DNA from: Microcoleus sp. bin38.metabat.b11b12b14.051
GTDB lineage: Bacteria; Cyanobacteriota; Cyanobacteriia; Cyanobacteriales; Microcoleaceae
NCBI RefSeq assembly: GCF_013299165.1
Contig: NZ_JAAFKD010000003.1
Location: 247,381 to 311,380, forward strand
Direction: 5' to 3'
Length of the DNA: 64,000 nucleotides
In this document: piece by piece, positions 1 through 10,138 of the stretch
How the letters are laid out: the number at the start of each line of letters is the position of its first letter
How positions within the stretch are numbered: the first letter of the stretch is position 1
Position numbers and translations under genes: made by a program
Notes under the pieces: generated by a model
Database searches by the model: none
The model's input: only the letters and a program-made list of their open reading frames with translations
Told to the model about the DNA's origin: nothing

Positions 1-1
1 A

Positions 2-2398
2 CAAGAATTACCTGAATTGCGTCGCTATCGAGTTGTATTGATTGATGAAAGTCACAACCTCAGAAACCGAGACGGGAAGCGTTATCGAGCCATTCAGGAA
101 TATATTAAAACCAACGAAAGTAAATGTATTCTACTTTCGGCAACTCCTTACAACAAAAGCTATTTAGATTTATCATCCCAGTTGCGGTTGTTTGTTCCAG
201 AAGACGAAAATTTAGGATTGCGGCCCGAAGCTTTGCTGAATGAATTGGGTGGTGGGAGTCAAGGAGAATTGGAATTTATCAAACGCCATCAATGTTCGGT
301 GCGCTCTTTAGCAGCCTTTGAAAAAAGCGAACATCCCGATGATTGGCGAGACTTGATGAAGCGCTATATGGTGAGACGAACTCGCTCGTTTATTAAAGAT
401 AATTATGCCGTAACTGATGCAGAAACCGATCGCAAATATCTAGAGTTTCCAGATCGCACTCGCTCCTATTTTCCCAGCCGCATCCCAAAAACCATCAAGT
501 TTAGCTTAGACAACTCCGCAGCCAGCTTGTCGCCCCAGCCTGACTTTCAGGAAATTGTCGCAGTCATTAATGCCCTGAATCTGCCGCGTTACGGGCTGGG
601 AAACTACATCGCCAAAAAGCCCAAACCAGCACCGACAGAAGCCGAACAGCGACAGTTAAATGCCCTTTCCCGCGCCGGCCGCCGCTTAATGGGTTTTTCG
701 CGCACGAACTTGTTTAAACGGCTGGAAAGCAGCGGTAGTGCGTTTATTCAGTCACTTGAGCGACATATCTTGCGGAATTTTGTGTACTTATATGCGATCG
801 ACAATCAGTTAAATATCCCGATCGGCACCCAGGATGCAGACTTGCTAGATATTCGTAACATCGATGAAGATGCAGATTCTGTGATTGCTAACAGTTTTGA
901 GACCGAAGAAATCGACGACGAGGCAGGCGAAACCTTAGATATCGAAGCCCAATTGCTATTAAGCGAAAAAGCTTTCAAACAGCGAGCAGAAGTTGTCTAC
1001 CAAGAATATCAAAATCGTTACCAGCGCAGATTTAAATGGCTCAGAACCCACTTGTTCGACACCAAGAAGCTAAAACGGGATTTGCTAGCAGATGCTAGCT
1101 CTGTCATGCAAATTTTGCAAAAATGTGGCAACTGGCACTCTCAACCAGATGAAAAATTAGCAGCTTTAGTTAAATTGATCGCAGAAACTCATCCCGATGA
1201 AAAAGTATTAATCTTCACTCAATTTGCCGATACAGTGCGGTACATAACCGATAACTTGAAAGCCTTAAATATTACCAGAGTTGCTGCGGTGACAGGTCAA
1301 ACAAAAGACCCCACAGAACTTACATTGAGGTTTAGCCCTGGTAGCAGCGGTAAGCGGCATACAATCTCGCCCGATCGAGAATTACGGATCTTAATTGCTA
1401 CGGATATTCTCAGTGAAGGTCATAATTTGCAAGACTGCGGCATCATTGTTAATTATGACTTACCTTGGGCAATTATTCGGTTAATTCAGCGGGCGGGAAG
1501 AGTCGATCGCATCGGACAACAAGCTGAGCAAATTTTGTGTTATTCATTTTTGCCTGCGGAGGGAGTAGAAAAGATTATTAATCTGCGGGAAAGACTGCGG
1601 CGCCGATTGCAAGAAAATGCCGAAGTTGTGGGAACCGATGAATCATTTTTTGAAGATGATGCACCTCAAGTTATACTCGACATTTATAATGAAAAATCTG
1701 GCATCTTAGACGGAGAAGAAGATGCCGAAGTTGATTTGACTTCCGAAGCTTTTCAAATTTGGAAAAATGCGACTGACAACAATCCAACTTTGAAAAAAAC
1801 CATTGAATCAATGCCGAATGTAGTTTATTCAACTCGCGCCCACACTCCCGCACCGATGCAGCCAGAAGGCGTTTTATTGTACATGAAAACAGCCGAGGGA
1901 AATGATTCGTTAGTTTGGGTCGATCGCAATGGAAATAGTGTCACTCAGTCGCAACTCGCCATCTTGAGAATTGCAGCTTGCGATGAATCTACGCCAGCCA
2001 TTCCTAGAGATAAACAACATCACGAATTAGTCAAAAAAGGGGCAGAATTAATCGCAGAAGAAGAACAAAGTGCTGGCGGACAATTGGGGCGGCCTTCCGG
2101 TGCTCGGTTCCGAACTTACGATCGCCTAAAAAAATATGCACAGCAAATGCAGGGTACAATATTTGCATCAGAGGAATTGGTAAAGGCGATCGACCAAATC
2201 TACGGCTATCCCCTGCGCCAGTCAGCCATTGACACATTAAACCGACAGCTAAAAAGCGGTATTAGCGACAACCAGTTGGCAGAATTAGTCGTAAGTATGC
2301 GCCGCGATGACCGTTTGTGCATCGTCAGCGAAGACGACGAAAAACGCGAACCGATGATTATTTGTTCCTTAGGTTTGTTCGAGGGAACAGAAAGCTAG
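2..2398 (+). CDS. SNF2-family DEAD/DEAH-type helicase, 5' truncated by window edge
   Basis: This is the C-terminal ~800 residues of a superfamily 2 ATP-dependent helicase/translocase. The frame is open from base 2, so the real start and the Walker A motif lie upstream of the window. Visible motifs in order are LIDESHN (motif II, the first complete motif), LLSATPYNKS (motif III), KVLIFTQFADTVRYI (start of the second RecA lobe), LIATDILSEGHNLQ and QRAGRVDRIGQQ (motif VI). The spacing between lobes and the RVDRIGQ motif fit the SNF2/HepA-like group. It lies 200 bp upstream of a large adenine methylase on the same strand, a pairing seen in restriction and DISARM-like defence loci. The role in defence is inferred; the helicase class is clear. 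Confidence 0.9.
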   Translation, partial: QELPELRRYRVVLIDESHNLRNRDGKRYRAIQEYIKTNESKCILLSATPYNKSYLDLSSQLRLFVPEDENLGLRPEALLNELGGGSQGELEFIKRHQCSVRSLAAFEKSEHPDDWRDLMKRYMVRRTRSFIKDNYAVTDAETDRKYLEFPDRTRSYFPSRIPKTIKFSLDNSAASLSPQPDFQEIVAVINALNLPRYGLGNYIAKKPKPAPTEAEQRQLNALSRAGRRLMGFSRTNLFKRLESSGSAFIQSLERHILRNFVYLYAIDNQLNIPIGTQDADLLDIRNIDEDADSVIANSFETEEIDDEAGETLDIEAQLLLSEKAFKQRAEVVYQEYQNRYQRRFKWLRTHLFDTKKLKRDLLADASSVMQILQKCGNWHSQPDEKLAALVKLIAETHPDEKVLIFTQFADTVRYITDNLKALNITRVAAVTGQTKDPTELTLRFSPGSSGKRHTISPDRELRILIATDILSEGHNLQDCGIIVNYDLPWAIIRLIQRAGRVDRIGQQAEQILCYSFLPAEGVEKIINLRERLRRRLQENAEVVGTDESFFEDDAPQVILDIYNEKSGILDGEEDAEVDLTSEAFQIWKNATDNNPTLKKTIESMPNVVYSTRAHTPAPMQPEGVLLYMKTAEGNDSLVWVDRNGNSVTQSQLAILRIAACDESTPAIPRDKQHHELVKKGAELIAEEEQSAGGQLGRPSGARFRTYDRLKKYAQQMQGTIFASEELVKAIDQIYGYPLRQSAIDTLNRQLKSGISDNQLAELVVSMRRDDRLCIVSEDDEKREPMIICSLGLFEGTES

Positions 2399-2399
2399 A

Positions 2400-2573
2400 C
2401 TCAAGAAACCGGGTTTTTTACCTAATCTCGTGACTCCGCCCAAAATTCTGGGAAAAACCCGGTTTCTGGCCACCCCTACAAACCTAAACTCAAGAAACCG
2501 GGTTTTTTACCTAATCTCCCGACTCCGCCCAAAATTTTCGTAAAAACCCGGTTTCTGGCCACCACTACTAACC
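2400..2573. repeat. Two 89-bp copies of an inverted-repeat unit carrying AAACCGGGTTTTTT arms
   Basis: Two near-identical copies begin at about 2401 and 2490. Each has a left arm reading GAAACCGGGTTTTTT and a right arm reading AAAACCCGGTTTCTGG, so each could fold as a hairpin. The same arms recur at many other places in this window. They fill the gap between the helicase and methylase genes and could attenuate transcription between them. Confidence 0.85.
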
Positions 2574-2599
2574 TTTAATCCCAAATCTTAAATCATATT

Positions 2600-5500
2600 A
2601 TGTCCCTAAACATTCAACAAGCCCGCCAACTCATCCAAGACTTTGACTTTAGCAACTTATTCATCCGCGAACTCGGTTGGTCAAATCCAGCTTCCCATAA
2701 AACCGCATCCTTATCAGTAGACGGCGACACCTACACCCGCAAGCAAATCGCCCAACTTTTAGGAGTAGTTGTATTTGAAATTACCGCAGCCAACGGTCAA
2801 ATTCCTAATAGCACCAAAAGACTCACAATTTATCGTGAAATCGTCCAAATATCCGGCGAAAACCTCTTGATATTTGTAGACAAAAACCGCACCCAAAGCC
2901 TGTGGTATTGGGTGAAGCGAGAGGGAACAAAACTGTATCCCCGCGATCATGTATATGTCAAGCGCGAACCCTGCGATTTGCTGTTGAGTAAAATCAGCAG
3001 TTTGAAAATTTACTTAGCTGAATTAGAAACTGTTTCGGTAATTGATATTGCCCAAAGATTGCAAGCTGGACTGGATGTCGAACGAGTTACTAAGAAGTTT
3101 TTTGAAGACTTTCAAAAGCAGCACATTGAATTTTTGAAAGTTATTCAAGGCATTGACAAAGAAAGCGATAGACGCTGGTATACTTCCGTTTTGCTCAACC
3201 GCTTGATGTTTGTTTATTTCTTGCAGCGCAAAGGATTTATTGACAACGGAAAAATGCTGTATTTGCAGGAAAAGTTAGCCGCCAGCAAGCAGCGGGGAAC
3301 CGATTTATTTTACTCGGAATTTCTGAACGCACTGTTTTTTGAAGGATTTGCCAAACCCCTTGATTTGCGGCAGCCTGATGCTCAAAACTTGATTGGGGAA
3401 ATTAAATATTTGAACGGCGGACTGTTTCTGCAACATTCCATCGAACAAGATTATCCCAATATTGCTATCCCCGATGCTGCTTTTGAGAAAATATTTGATT
3501 TATTTGAGCGATACTCTTGGAATCTCGACGATACAGTGGGCGGGAAAGAAAACGAAATTAATCCGGCCGTTTTAGGATACATCTTTGAAAAATACATTAA
3601 CCAAAAAGCTTTTGGTGCTTATTACACGCGGCCGGAAATCACCGAATATTTGTGCGACAGGACAATTAATAAACTAATTCTCGATAAAATCAACCATGCC
3701 CTTAACTCTTCTTCCCATGCCCAATCCCCCATGCCCGATGCCCAATTCCCGATTACCCGTCAATTTGAAACAATCACCGAACTCCTGACTAATTTAGACG
3801 CGAATCTCTGCCGCCGCTTGCTAGAAGAAATATTACCAAACTTAAGTTTATTAGACCCAGCTTGCGGTTCCGGCGCGTTTTTAGTCGCGGCGATGAAAAC
3901 GCTAATTTACATCTATTCAACTGTCATAGCGAGCAGCATTTTTGTAGCAGACGATTACCTCAAAAACTTACTCAAACAAATAGAGTCCGAACATTTGTCG
4001 CTCAACTATTATATCAAAAAACGAATTATTAGCGACAATCTCTACGGCGTGGATATCATGCCCGAAGCCGTGGAAATTGCTAAACTGCGCTTGTTTTTAG
4101 CTTTGGTTTCGGCGGCGCACGATGTCAGCGAGTTGGAACCGCTGCCGAATATTGATTTTAATATTATGTCGGGCAATTCCTTAATTGGATTGATTCGGGT
4201 AGACGAAGCAAGATTTGATACGGTGGGAGGTTCGCTGCAAGGAAATTTGTTGCAACCTTTAGCAGCCCAGGATTATCAGAAAATTTTAGCCGAGAAGAAT
4301 CAATCGATTGATTTGTACAAAAAACACGCTTTTTTGTCGGGGGAAGAAGAGGGAACTTCTCAAGAATCGCGGCTGTTAAATTTGCGGCCGCATATTGAAC
4401 AGTTAAATCGGGAGTCGCAAGCTAAGTTAAATCAGTTGTTGTTGAATGACTTTATCCGGCTGGGAATTAAGTATGAAGATGTGCAGTTATCGGGGAAACC
4501 TAAGAAACGAGCTTTGACGATTGATGATATTGCAAAGTTGCAACCGTTTCATTGGGGATATCATTTTGATCGAGTGTTAGCACGGGGCGGGTTTGATGCG
4601 ATTATTGCTAATCCGCCTTGGGAAACTTTTAAGCCAATTGCTAAAGAGTTTTGCTATAAATTCGATCCTAATATTGAAAGACGCAACACTAATATTAAAG
4701 ATTTTGAATCAAGATTTGCTGAGCTTATCAAAAATCCTAAAATTAAGCAGCAATACTTAGAATATCAAAGCAAATTTCCTCATCTCAGTGCTTACTATCG
4801 GTGTGCTGAACAGTACAAAAATCAGATTTCAATTGTTAATGGCAAAAAAGCAGGAACAGATATTAATTTGTATAAGTTGTTTGTAGAACTATGCTTTAAT
4901 TTACTTCGCGATGGTGGTGACTGTGGGATTGTGATTCCTAGCGGTATCTACACCGATTTGGGGACTAAGCAACTGCGAGAAATGTTGTTTGAGCAAACTA
5001 ACGTCACGGGTTTATTTTGTTTGGAAAATCGGCACACAATTTTTGAAGGTGTTCATCGCAGTTTTAAAATTGTTGTTCTCACTTTTGAAAAAGGTGGGAT
5101 AACAACCGAGTTTCCGTCGGCTTTTATGCGGCTAGATGTGCAGGAACTTCAAGGATTTCCCAATGACGAGAGTTTAAAAATTAGCGTTGAATTGGTGCGG
5201 AAGCTATCTCCTGACTCTCTGTCGGTGATGGAGTTTAAAAATCTGGGAGATATTCGGATTGCTGAGAAAATGCTCCAATTCCCTTTACTTGGTGAAAAGA
5301 TTGATGGTAAGTGGAATCTGCGGCTGACTCGTGAATTTGACATGACTAATGACAGTCATTTATTTAAGCAAGAAGCGGGGAATGGGAGACTGCCACTTTA
5401 TGAAGGAAAGATGATTCATCAGTTTACCCACCTATATGCCGATCCCAGATACTGGGTGGATGAACAGGAAAGTAGAAAGGCTTTATTAGGGCGAGGTGGT

Positions 5501-6085
5501 ACTGATGACAATCAAAAATTAGATTATCAATATTACCGTTTAGGTTTTAGAGCAATTACTGGTAAGACTAATACCAGAAGTCTTATTGTCGGAGCCATTC
5601 CAAAAAATGTATTTTGTGGTAATTCCATCCTAGTATCATCCGACATGGATAAAATATCTAGCCAAGAAATTATATTAGCTCAAACAGTTTTTAATTCTTT
5701 TGTGCTTGATTTTTATATTAGACAAATGATATCTACGAATATCAATATGTTCTACATATACCAGCTACCGATGCCGAGATTGAGTGCAGGCGATAAATAC
5801 TTCTGGGACATCGTACAACGCGCCGCCAAACTCATCTGCACTACGCCAGAGTTTGACGAATTAGCGGCAGAAGTCGGCTTAACTTCCCACAAAGAAGGCG
5901 CTACCGATGAAACAGAACGGGCTAAATTGCGAGCAGAATTAGACGGAATTATTGCTCACCTTTACGGCTTAACAGAAGCGGAATTTGCTCACATTCTTAC
6001 CACTTTTCCGATTGTGGAAGAAACCGTCAAACAAGCAGCTTTAGAAGCTTATCGCACCTTTGCACTGAAAACCGCTTGGGGATGA
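2600..6085 (+). CDS. Eco57I/type IIG-like N6-adenine DNA methyltransferase (restriction-modification)
   Basis: Large protein of 1161 residues. The SAM-binding motif I is DPACGSGAFL (from residue 419) and the catalytic motif IV is NPPW (671-674), the pattern of N6-adenine methyltransferases of the Eco57I family. About 360 residues precede the methylase core and about 480 follow; the C-terminal part probably holds target recognition (around IYQLPMPRLS). No clear PD-(D/E)XK nuclease motif was picked out in the N-terminal part, so methylase-only and type IIG enzymes are both possible. Residues ~369-384 (SSSHAQSPMPDAQFP) look like a translated short tandem repeat (CCCATGCCC-type) inserted in frame. 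Follows the SNF2 helicase in the same orientation. The final codons abut an 85-bp tandem repeat. Confidence 0.88.
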   Translation: MSLNIQQARQLIQDFDFSNLFIRELGWSNPASHKTASLSVDGDTYTRKQIAQLLGVVVFEITAANGQIPNSTKRLTIYREIVQISGENLLIFVDKNRTQSLWYWVKREGTKLYPRDHVYVKREPCDLLLSKISSLKIYLAELETVSVIDIAQRLQAGLDVERVTKKFFEDFQKQHIEFLKVIQGIDKESDRRWYTSVLLNRLMFVYFLQRKGFIDNGKMLYLQEKLAASKQRGTDLFYSEFLNALFFEGFAKPLDLRQPDAQNLIGEIKYLNGGLFLQHSIEQDYPNIAIPDAAFEKIFDLFERYSWNLDDTVGGKENEINPAVLGYIFEKYINQKAFGAYYTRPEITEYLCDRTINKLILDKINHALNSSSHAQSPMPDAQFPITRQFETITELLTNLDANLCRRLLEEILPNLSLLDPACGSGAFLVAAMKTLIYIYSTVIASSIFVADDYLKNLLKQIESEHLSLNYYIKKRIISDNLYGVDIMPEAVEIAKLRLFLALVSAAHDVSELEPLPNIDFNIMSGNSLIGLIRVDEARFDTVGGSLQGNLLQPLAAQDYQKILAEKNQSIDLYKKHAFLSGEEEGTSQESRLLNLRPHIEQLNRESQAKLNQLLLNDFIRLGIKYEDVQLSGKPKKRALTIDDIAKLQPFHWGYHFDRVLARGGFDAIIANPPWETFKPIAKEFCYKFDPNIERRNTNIKDFESRFAELIKNPKIKQQYLEYQSKFPHLSAYYRCAEQYKNQISIVNGKKAGTDINLYKLFVELCFNLLRDGGDCGIVIPSGIYTDLGTKQLREMLFEQTNVTGLFCLENRHTIFEGVHRSFKIVVLTFEKGGITTEFPSAFMRLDVQELQGFPNDESLKISVELVRKLSPDSLSVMEFKNLGDIRIAEKMLQFPLLGEKIDGKWNLRLTREFDMTNDSHLFKQEAGNGRLPLYEGKMIHQFTHLYADPRYWVDEQESRKALLGRGGTDDNQKLDYQYYRLGFRAITGKTNTRSLIVGAIPKNVFCGNSILVSSDMDKISSQEIILAQTVFNSFVLDFYIRQMISTNINMFYIYQLPMPRLSAGDKYFWDIVQRAAKLICTTPEFDELAAEVGLTSHKEGATDETERAKLRAELDGIIAHLYGLTEAEFAHILTTFPIVEETVKQAALEAYRTFALKTAWG

Positions 6086-6087
6086 GA

Positions 6088-6462
6088 TTTCTGATTTGTC
6101 GTTGCGTGGCCGAGAAACCGGGTTTTTTACCAAGTTTGTGGGTGAAAACGCCAGATTGTCGGAAAAACCAGGTTTCTGATTTGTCGTTGCGTGGCCGAGA
6201 AACCGGGTTTTTTGCGAAGTTTGTGGGTGAAAACGCCAGATTGTGGGAAAAACCAGGTTTCTGGTTTGTCGTTGCGTGGCCGAGAAACCGGGTTTTTTGC
6301 GAAGTTTGTGGGTGAAAACGCCAGATTGTGGGAAAAACCAGGTTTCTGATTTGTCGTTGCGTGGCCGAGAAACCGGGTTTTTTACCAAGTTTGTGGGTGA
6401 AAACGCCAGATTGTCGCAAAACCCGGTTTCTGATTTGTCGTTGCGTGGCCGAGAAAATGTAA
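6088..6462. repeat. Tandem array, 85-bp unit, about 4.5 copies
   Basis: The marker TTGTCGTTGCGTGGC occurs at 6096, 6181, 6266, 6351 and 6435, giving a period of 85 bp (the last interval is 84). Each unit contains GAGAAACCGGGTTTTTT and AAAACC(A/C)GGTTTCT arms facing each other. Open frames run through the array on both strands because the unit lacks stops in some frames, but nothing suggests a real protein. It fills most of the 428-bp gap between the methylase and crtP. Confidence 0.92.
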
Positions 6463-6513
6463 CGAGTTGTAACGTATAATTAAGGCGAAGCGAACAGAGG
6501 GCAGTAGTATTAA

Positions 6514-7887
<1,374 letters not shown>

Positions 7888-7913
7888 AAAATTAAGAATT
7901 TTTCATAAAGACT

Positions 7914-8022
7914 GGGACTGACGCACGGGCGACCAGAAACCGGGTTTTGAGCCAAAATATTTGCTTAAAACCCTCAATCTCGGTTCAAAAACCCGGTTTC
8001 TTTGTTCAGATGCGTAAGTCCT
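7914..8022. mobile_element. MITE-like palindromic element, 109 bp
   Basis: The outer ends are GGACTGACGCA (left, slightly diverged) and TGCGTAAGTCC (right), an inverted pair. Inside are AGAAACCGGGTTTT and AAAACCCGGTTTCT. A better-preserved relative of 108 bp lies at 47252-47359. There is no coding capacity. It separates crtP from crtB. Confidence 0.75.
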
Positions 8023-8095
8023 CAAGACGTAAAAGAATCTCCCGTTGTCTCAACGAGAGAATGTCAGTTCTAATCTTTAAATTTCTTATTCTCGG

Positions 8096-9025
8096 ATGCT
8101 GCAACTGTCAAAACTCCAGTGCATGAGAACTCTGGCCTCTTTGGATGAATCCTACGAACTGTGCCGCCAAGTCACAGCGAGTTATGCCAAGAATTTTTAT
8201 TTAGGCACTCAACTCATGCCCGAAGCCAAGCGTCGGGCAATCTGGGCGATTTATGTCTGGTGCCGCCGCACCGACGAACTCGTAGATGGGCCGGGTTCTG
8301 AGGCTACGACTCCTGAAACTCTAAATTTGTGGGAAAAACGTCTAGAATCGGTGTTTGCGGGCCATCCCCACGACGATTATGATGTGGCGTTGGTAGATAC
8401 GTTGTCTCGTTTCCCGATCGACATTGGGCCGTTTCGAGAGATGATTGCGGGCCAACAAATGGACTTGTACCGCAGCCGCTACGAAACTTTTGAAGAGCTC
8501 AATCTTTACTGTTATCGAGTAGCCGGCACTGTGGGGATGATGTCAATGTCTGTGATGGGCGTAGACGAATCGAACTCCGCCGCTAGCTGGAATTGGCACT
8601 GGGGAAACAAAATTCCCAAAGAAGAAGCGATATCTCTCGGTATTGCCAAGCAGTTAACTAACATTCTGCGGGATGTCGGAGAAGATGCGCGTCGCGGCCG
8701 GATTTACCTTCCTTTAGAAGACTTAGCGCTGTTTAACTACACCGAAGAAGATTTATTTAACGGTGTAATTGACGAACGCTGGCGGGAATTGATGAAGTTT
8801 CAGATTCAGCGAGCTCGCAAATTATACACCAGCGCCGAACCGGGAATTAAAGTGCTCAGTCCCGATATCCGCTGGACAGTTTGGGCTGCGACGATGTTGT
8901 ACAGTAAGATCTTAAATGCGATCGAACGCAATCAGTACGACGTGTTTCAGAAGCGGGCCTATGTTACCAATTCTCAGAAACTGCTGTGTCTCCCCGCAGC
9001 TTGGATGAAGTCAAAAGTGCTTTAG
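8096..9025 (+). CDS. crtB: Phytoene synthase
   Basis: Condenses two geranylgeranyl diphosphates to phytoene. The two Asp-rich substrate/Mg2+ sites are DELVD (60-64), within WAIYVWCRRTDELVDGP, and DVGED (193-197), within LTNILRDVGEDARRGR. YAKNFYLGT near residue 30 is the conserved early motif. The 309-residue length is typical. The ATG at 8096 gives MLQLSKLQCMRTL, the family's usual N-terminus. It is the downstream partner of crtP; an operon is likely, although the 208-bp spacer holds an inverted-repeat element that could reduce read-through. Confidence 0.96.
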   Translation: MLQLSKLQCMRTLASLDESYELCRQVTASYAKNFYLGTQLMPEAKRRAIWAIYVWCRRTDELVDGPGSEATTPETLNLWEKRLESVFAGHPHDDYDVALVDTLSRFPIDIGPFREMIAGQQMDLYRSRYETFEELNLYCYRVAGTVGMMSMSVMGVDESNSAASWNWHWGNKIPKEEAISLGIAKQLTNILRDVGEDARRGRIYLPLEDLALFNYTEEDLFNGVIDERWRELMKFQIQRARKLYTSAEPGIKVLSPDIRWTVWAATMLYSKILNAIERNQYDVFQKRAYVTNSQKLLCLPAAWMKSKVL

Positions 9026-9167
9026 CAGCGGGCAATTTGGCTGGCGATTCGGCAACAGGTAAGGGGTCTTTGTCAAGTTACAAATTATGTCATGTCCAGC
9101 AAATTGCATATTAGATGTGTAGGGACGCGGCAGTGCCGTGTCCTTAACTGTCGCGTGTTAATCTAAG

Positions 9168-9647
9168 TCAAGTTGGTGGTGTAGTGGGTGAATTTTTCAA
9201 TTGGGCGATCGCGCGATCGAGCAATTCCTTTTCCTGTTGTAGTTTTGCCTCTAAATTTTGAATTTGTTCGCGGCGGGCTTCAACTTCTACCGATCGGCGA
9301 GACAATTCTTGACTCTGCAAAGTGAGAGATTGCCGCCACTTTTCGGCGTTGTGGGCTTCTTGCTGCAAAAAATCGGGAGTAAAACCCGTTGTTAAATACT
9401 TCTGAACTAATTCTAGCACCCAGTTTGTAGCTAATTGAATATCCAAGACCTGGCTATTTTTGCCAATATCTGCTAATACTAGCATCCCTTCATTTAAAAT
9501 ATTTTGAGCCAAATCTGGCGGTAGCCTCAACACAGTTTCTTCAAGAAGCATAGTCCAAGTATCATCAGAATTTTGGCAAGCCAGTAATTGCAGACTTGTC
9601 TCACCTGAAATTTCCTTTTTTTGGACTTGGGCAAAATATAGCATCAC
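9168..9647 (-). CDS. Hypothetical protein with C-terminal coiled coil
   Basis: 159 residues, not recognised as an enzyme. The first ~95 residues are mixed alpha/beta. From about residue 105 to 150 there is a strong heptad-like coiled coil rich in Gln/Glu/Arg (for example RREQIQNLEAKLQQEKELLD), then a short Pro/Thr tail. The N-terminal part resembles the cyanobacterial Rpn/transposase-like accessory proteins that end in coiled coils, but it is too short to place with confidence. Transcribed away from crtB. The upstream side is a 101-bp tandem repeat array. Codon use looks like its neighbours. Confidence 0.6.
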   Translation of the reverse strand: MMLYFAQVQKKEISGETSLQLLACQNSDDTWTMLLEETVLRLPPDLAQNILNEGMLVLADIGKNSQVLDIQLATNWVLELVQKYLTTGFTPDFLQQEAHNAEKWRQSLTLQSQELSRRSVEVEARREQIQNLEAKLQQEKELLDRAIAQLKNSPTTPPT

Positions 9648-9696
9648 GGTAATTGGGAATTCCTAATTGGTGATTGGTGATTGGTAATTTCGGCAA

Positions 9697-10082
9697 TAAC
9701 CTCAGAAACCGGGTTTCTTTCGAGATGTCTCGTGACTCAACAGAAAATTTCTCAGAAACCCGGTTTCTCACCCCACCCGTGAATGAGTGGGCTGTCATAA
9801 CCTCAGAAACCGGGTTTCTTTCGAGATGTCTCGTGACTCAACAGAAAATTTCTCAAAAACCCGGTTTCTCACCCCACCCGTGAATGAGTGGGCTGTAATA
9901 ACCTCAGAAACCGGGTTTCTTTCGAGATTTCTCGTGACTCAACAGAAAATTTCTCAAAAACCCGGTTTCTCACCCCACCCGCCAATGAGTGGGCTGTCAT
10001 AACCTCAGAAACCGGGTTTCTTTCGAGATTTCTCGTGACTCAACAGAAAATTTCTCAGAAACCCGGTTTCTCACCCCACCCG
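9697..10082. repeat. Tandem array, 101-bp unit, four copies
   Basis: CTCAGAAACCGGGTTTCTTT starts at 9701, 9802, 9903 and 10004, an exact 101-bp period. Each unit has AGAAACCGGGTTTCT on the left and AGAAACCCGGTTTCT on the right, plus a GTGAATGAGTGGGCTGT spacer. Copies differ by only a few bases. Short ACAGTCA repeats follow to 10130. This occupies essentially the whole 491-bp gap between the coiled-coil gene and the 3' end of valS. Confidence 0.93.
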
Positions 10083-10138
10083 CGACAACTGCCAACAGTC
10101 AACAGTCAACCGTCAACAGTCAACTGCCAAATAACTCC

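Noticed and set aside
6088-6462. CRISPR array
   Set aside because: Units of 85 bp are repeated over their entire length, with no unique spacers; the same holds for the 63-, 84- and 101-bp arrays. No cas genes in the window.
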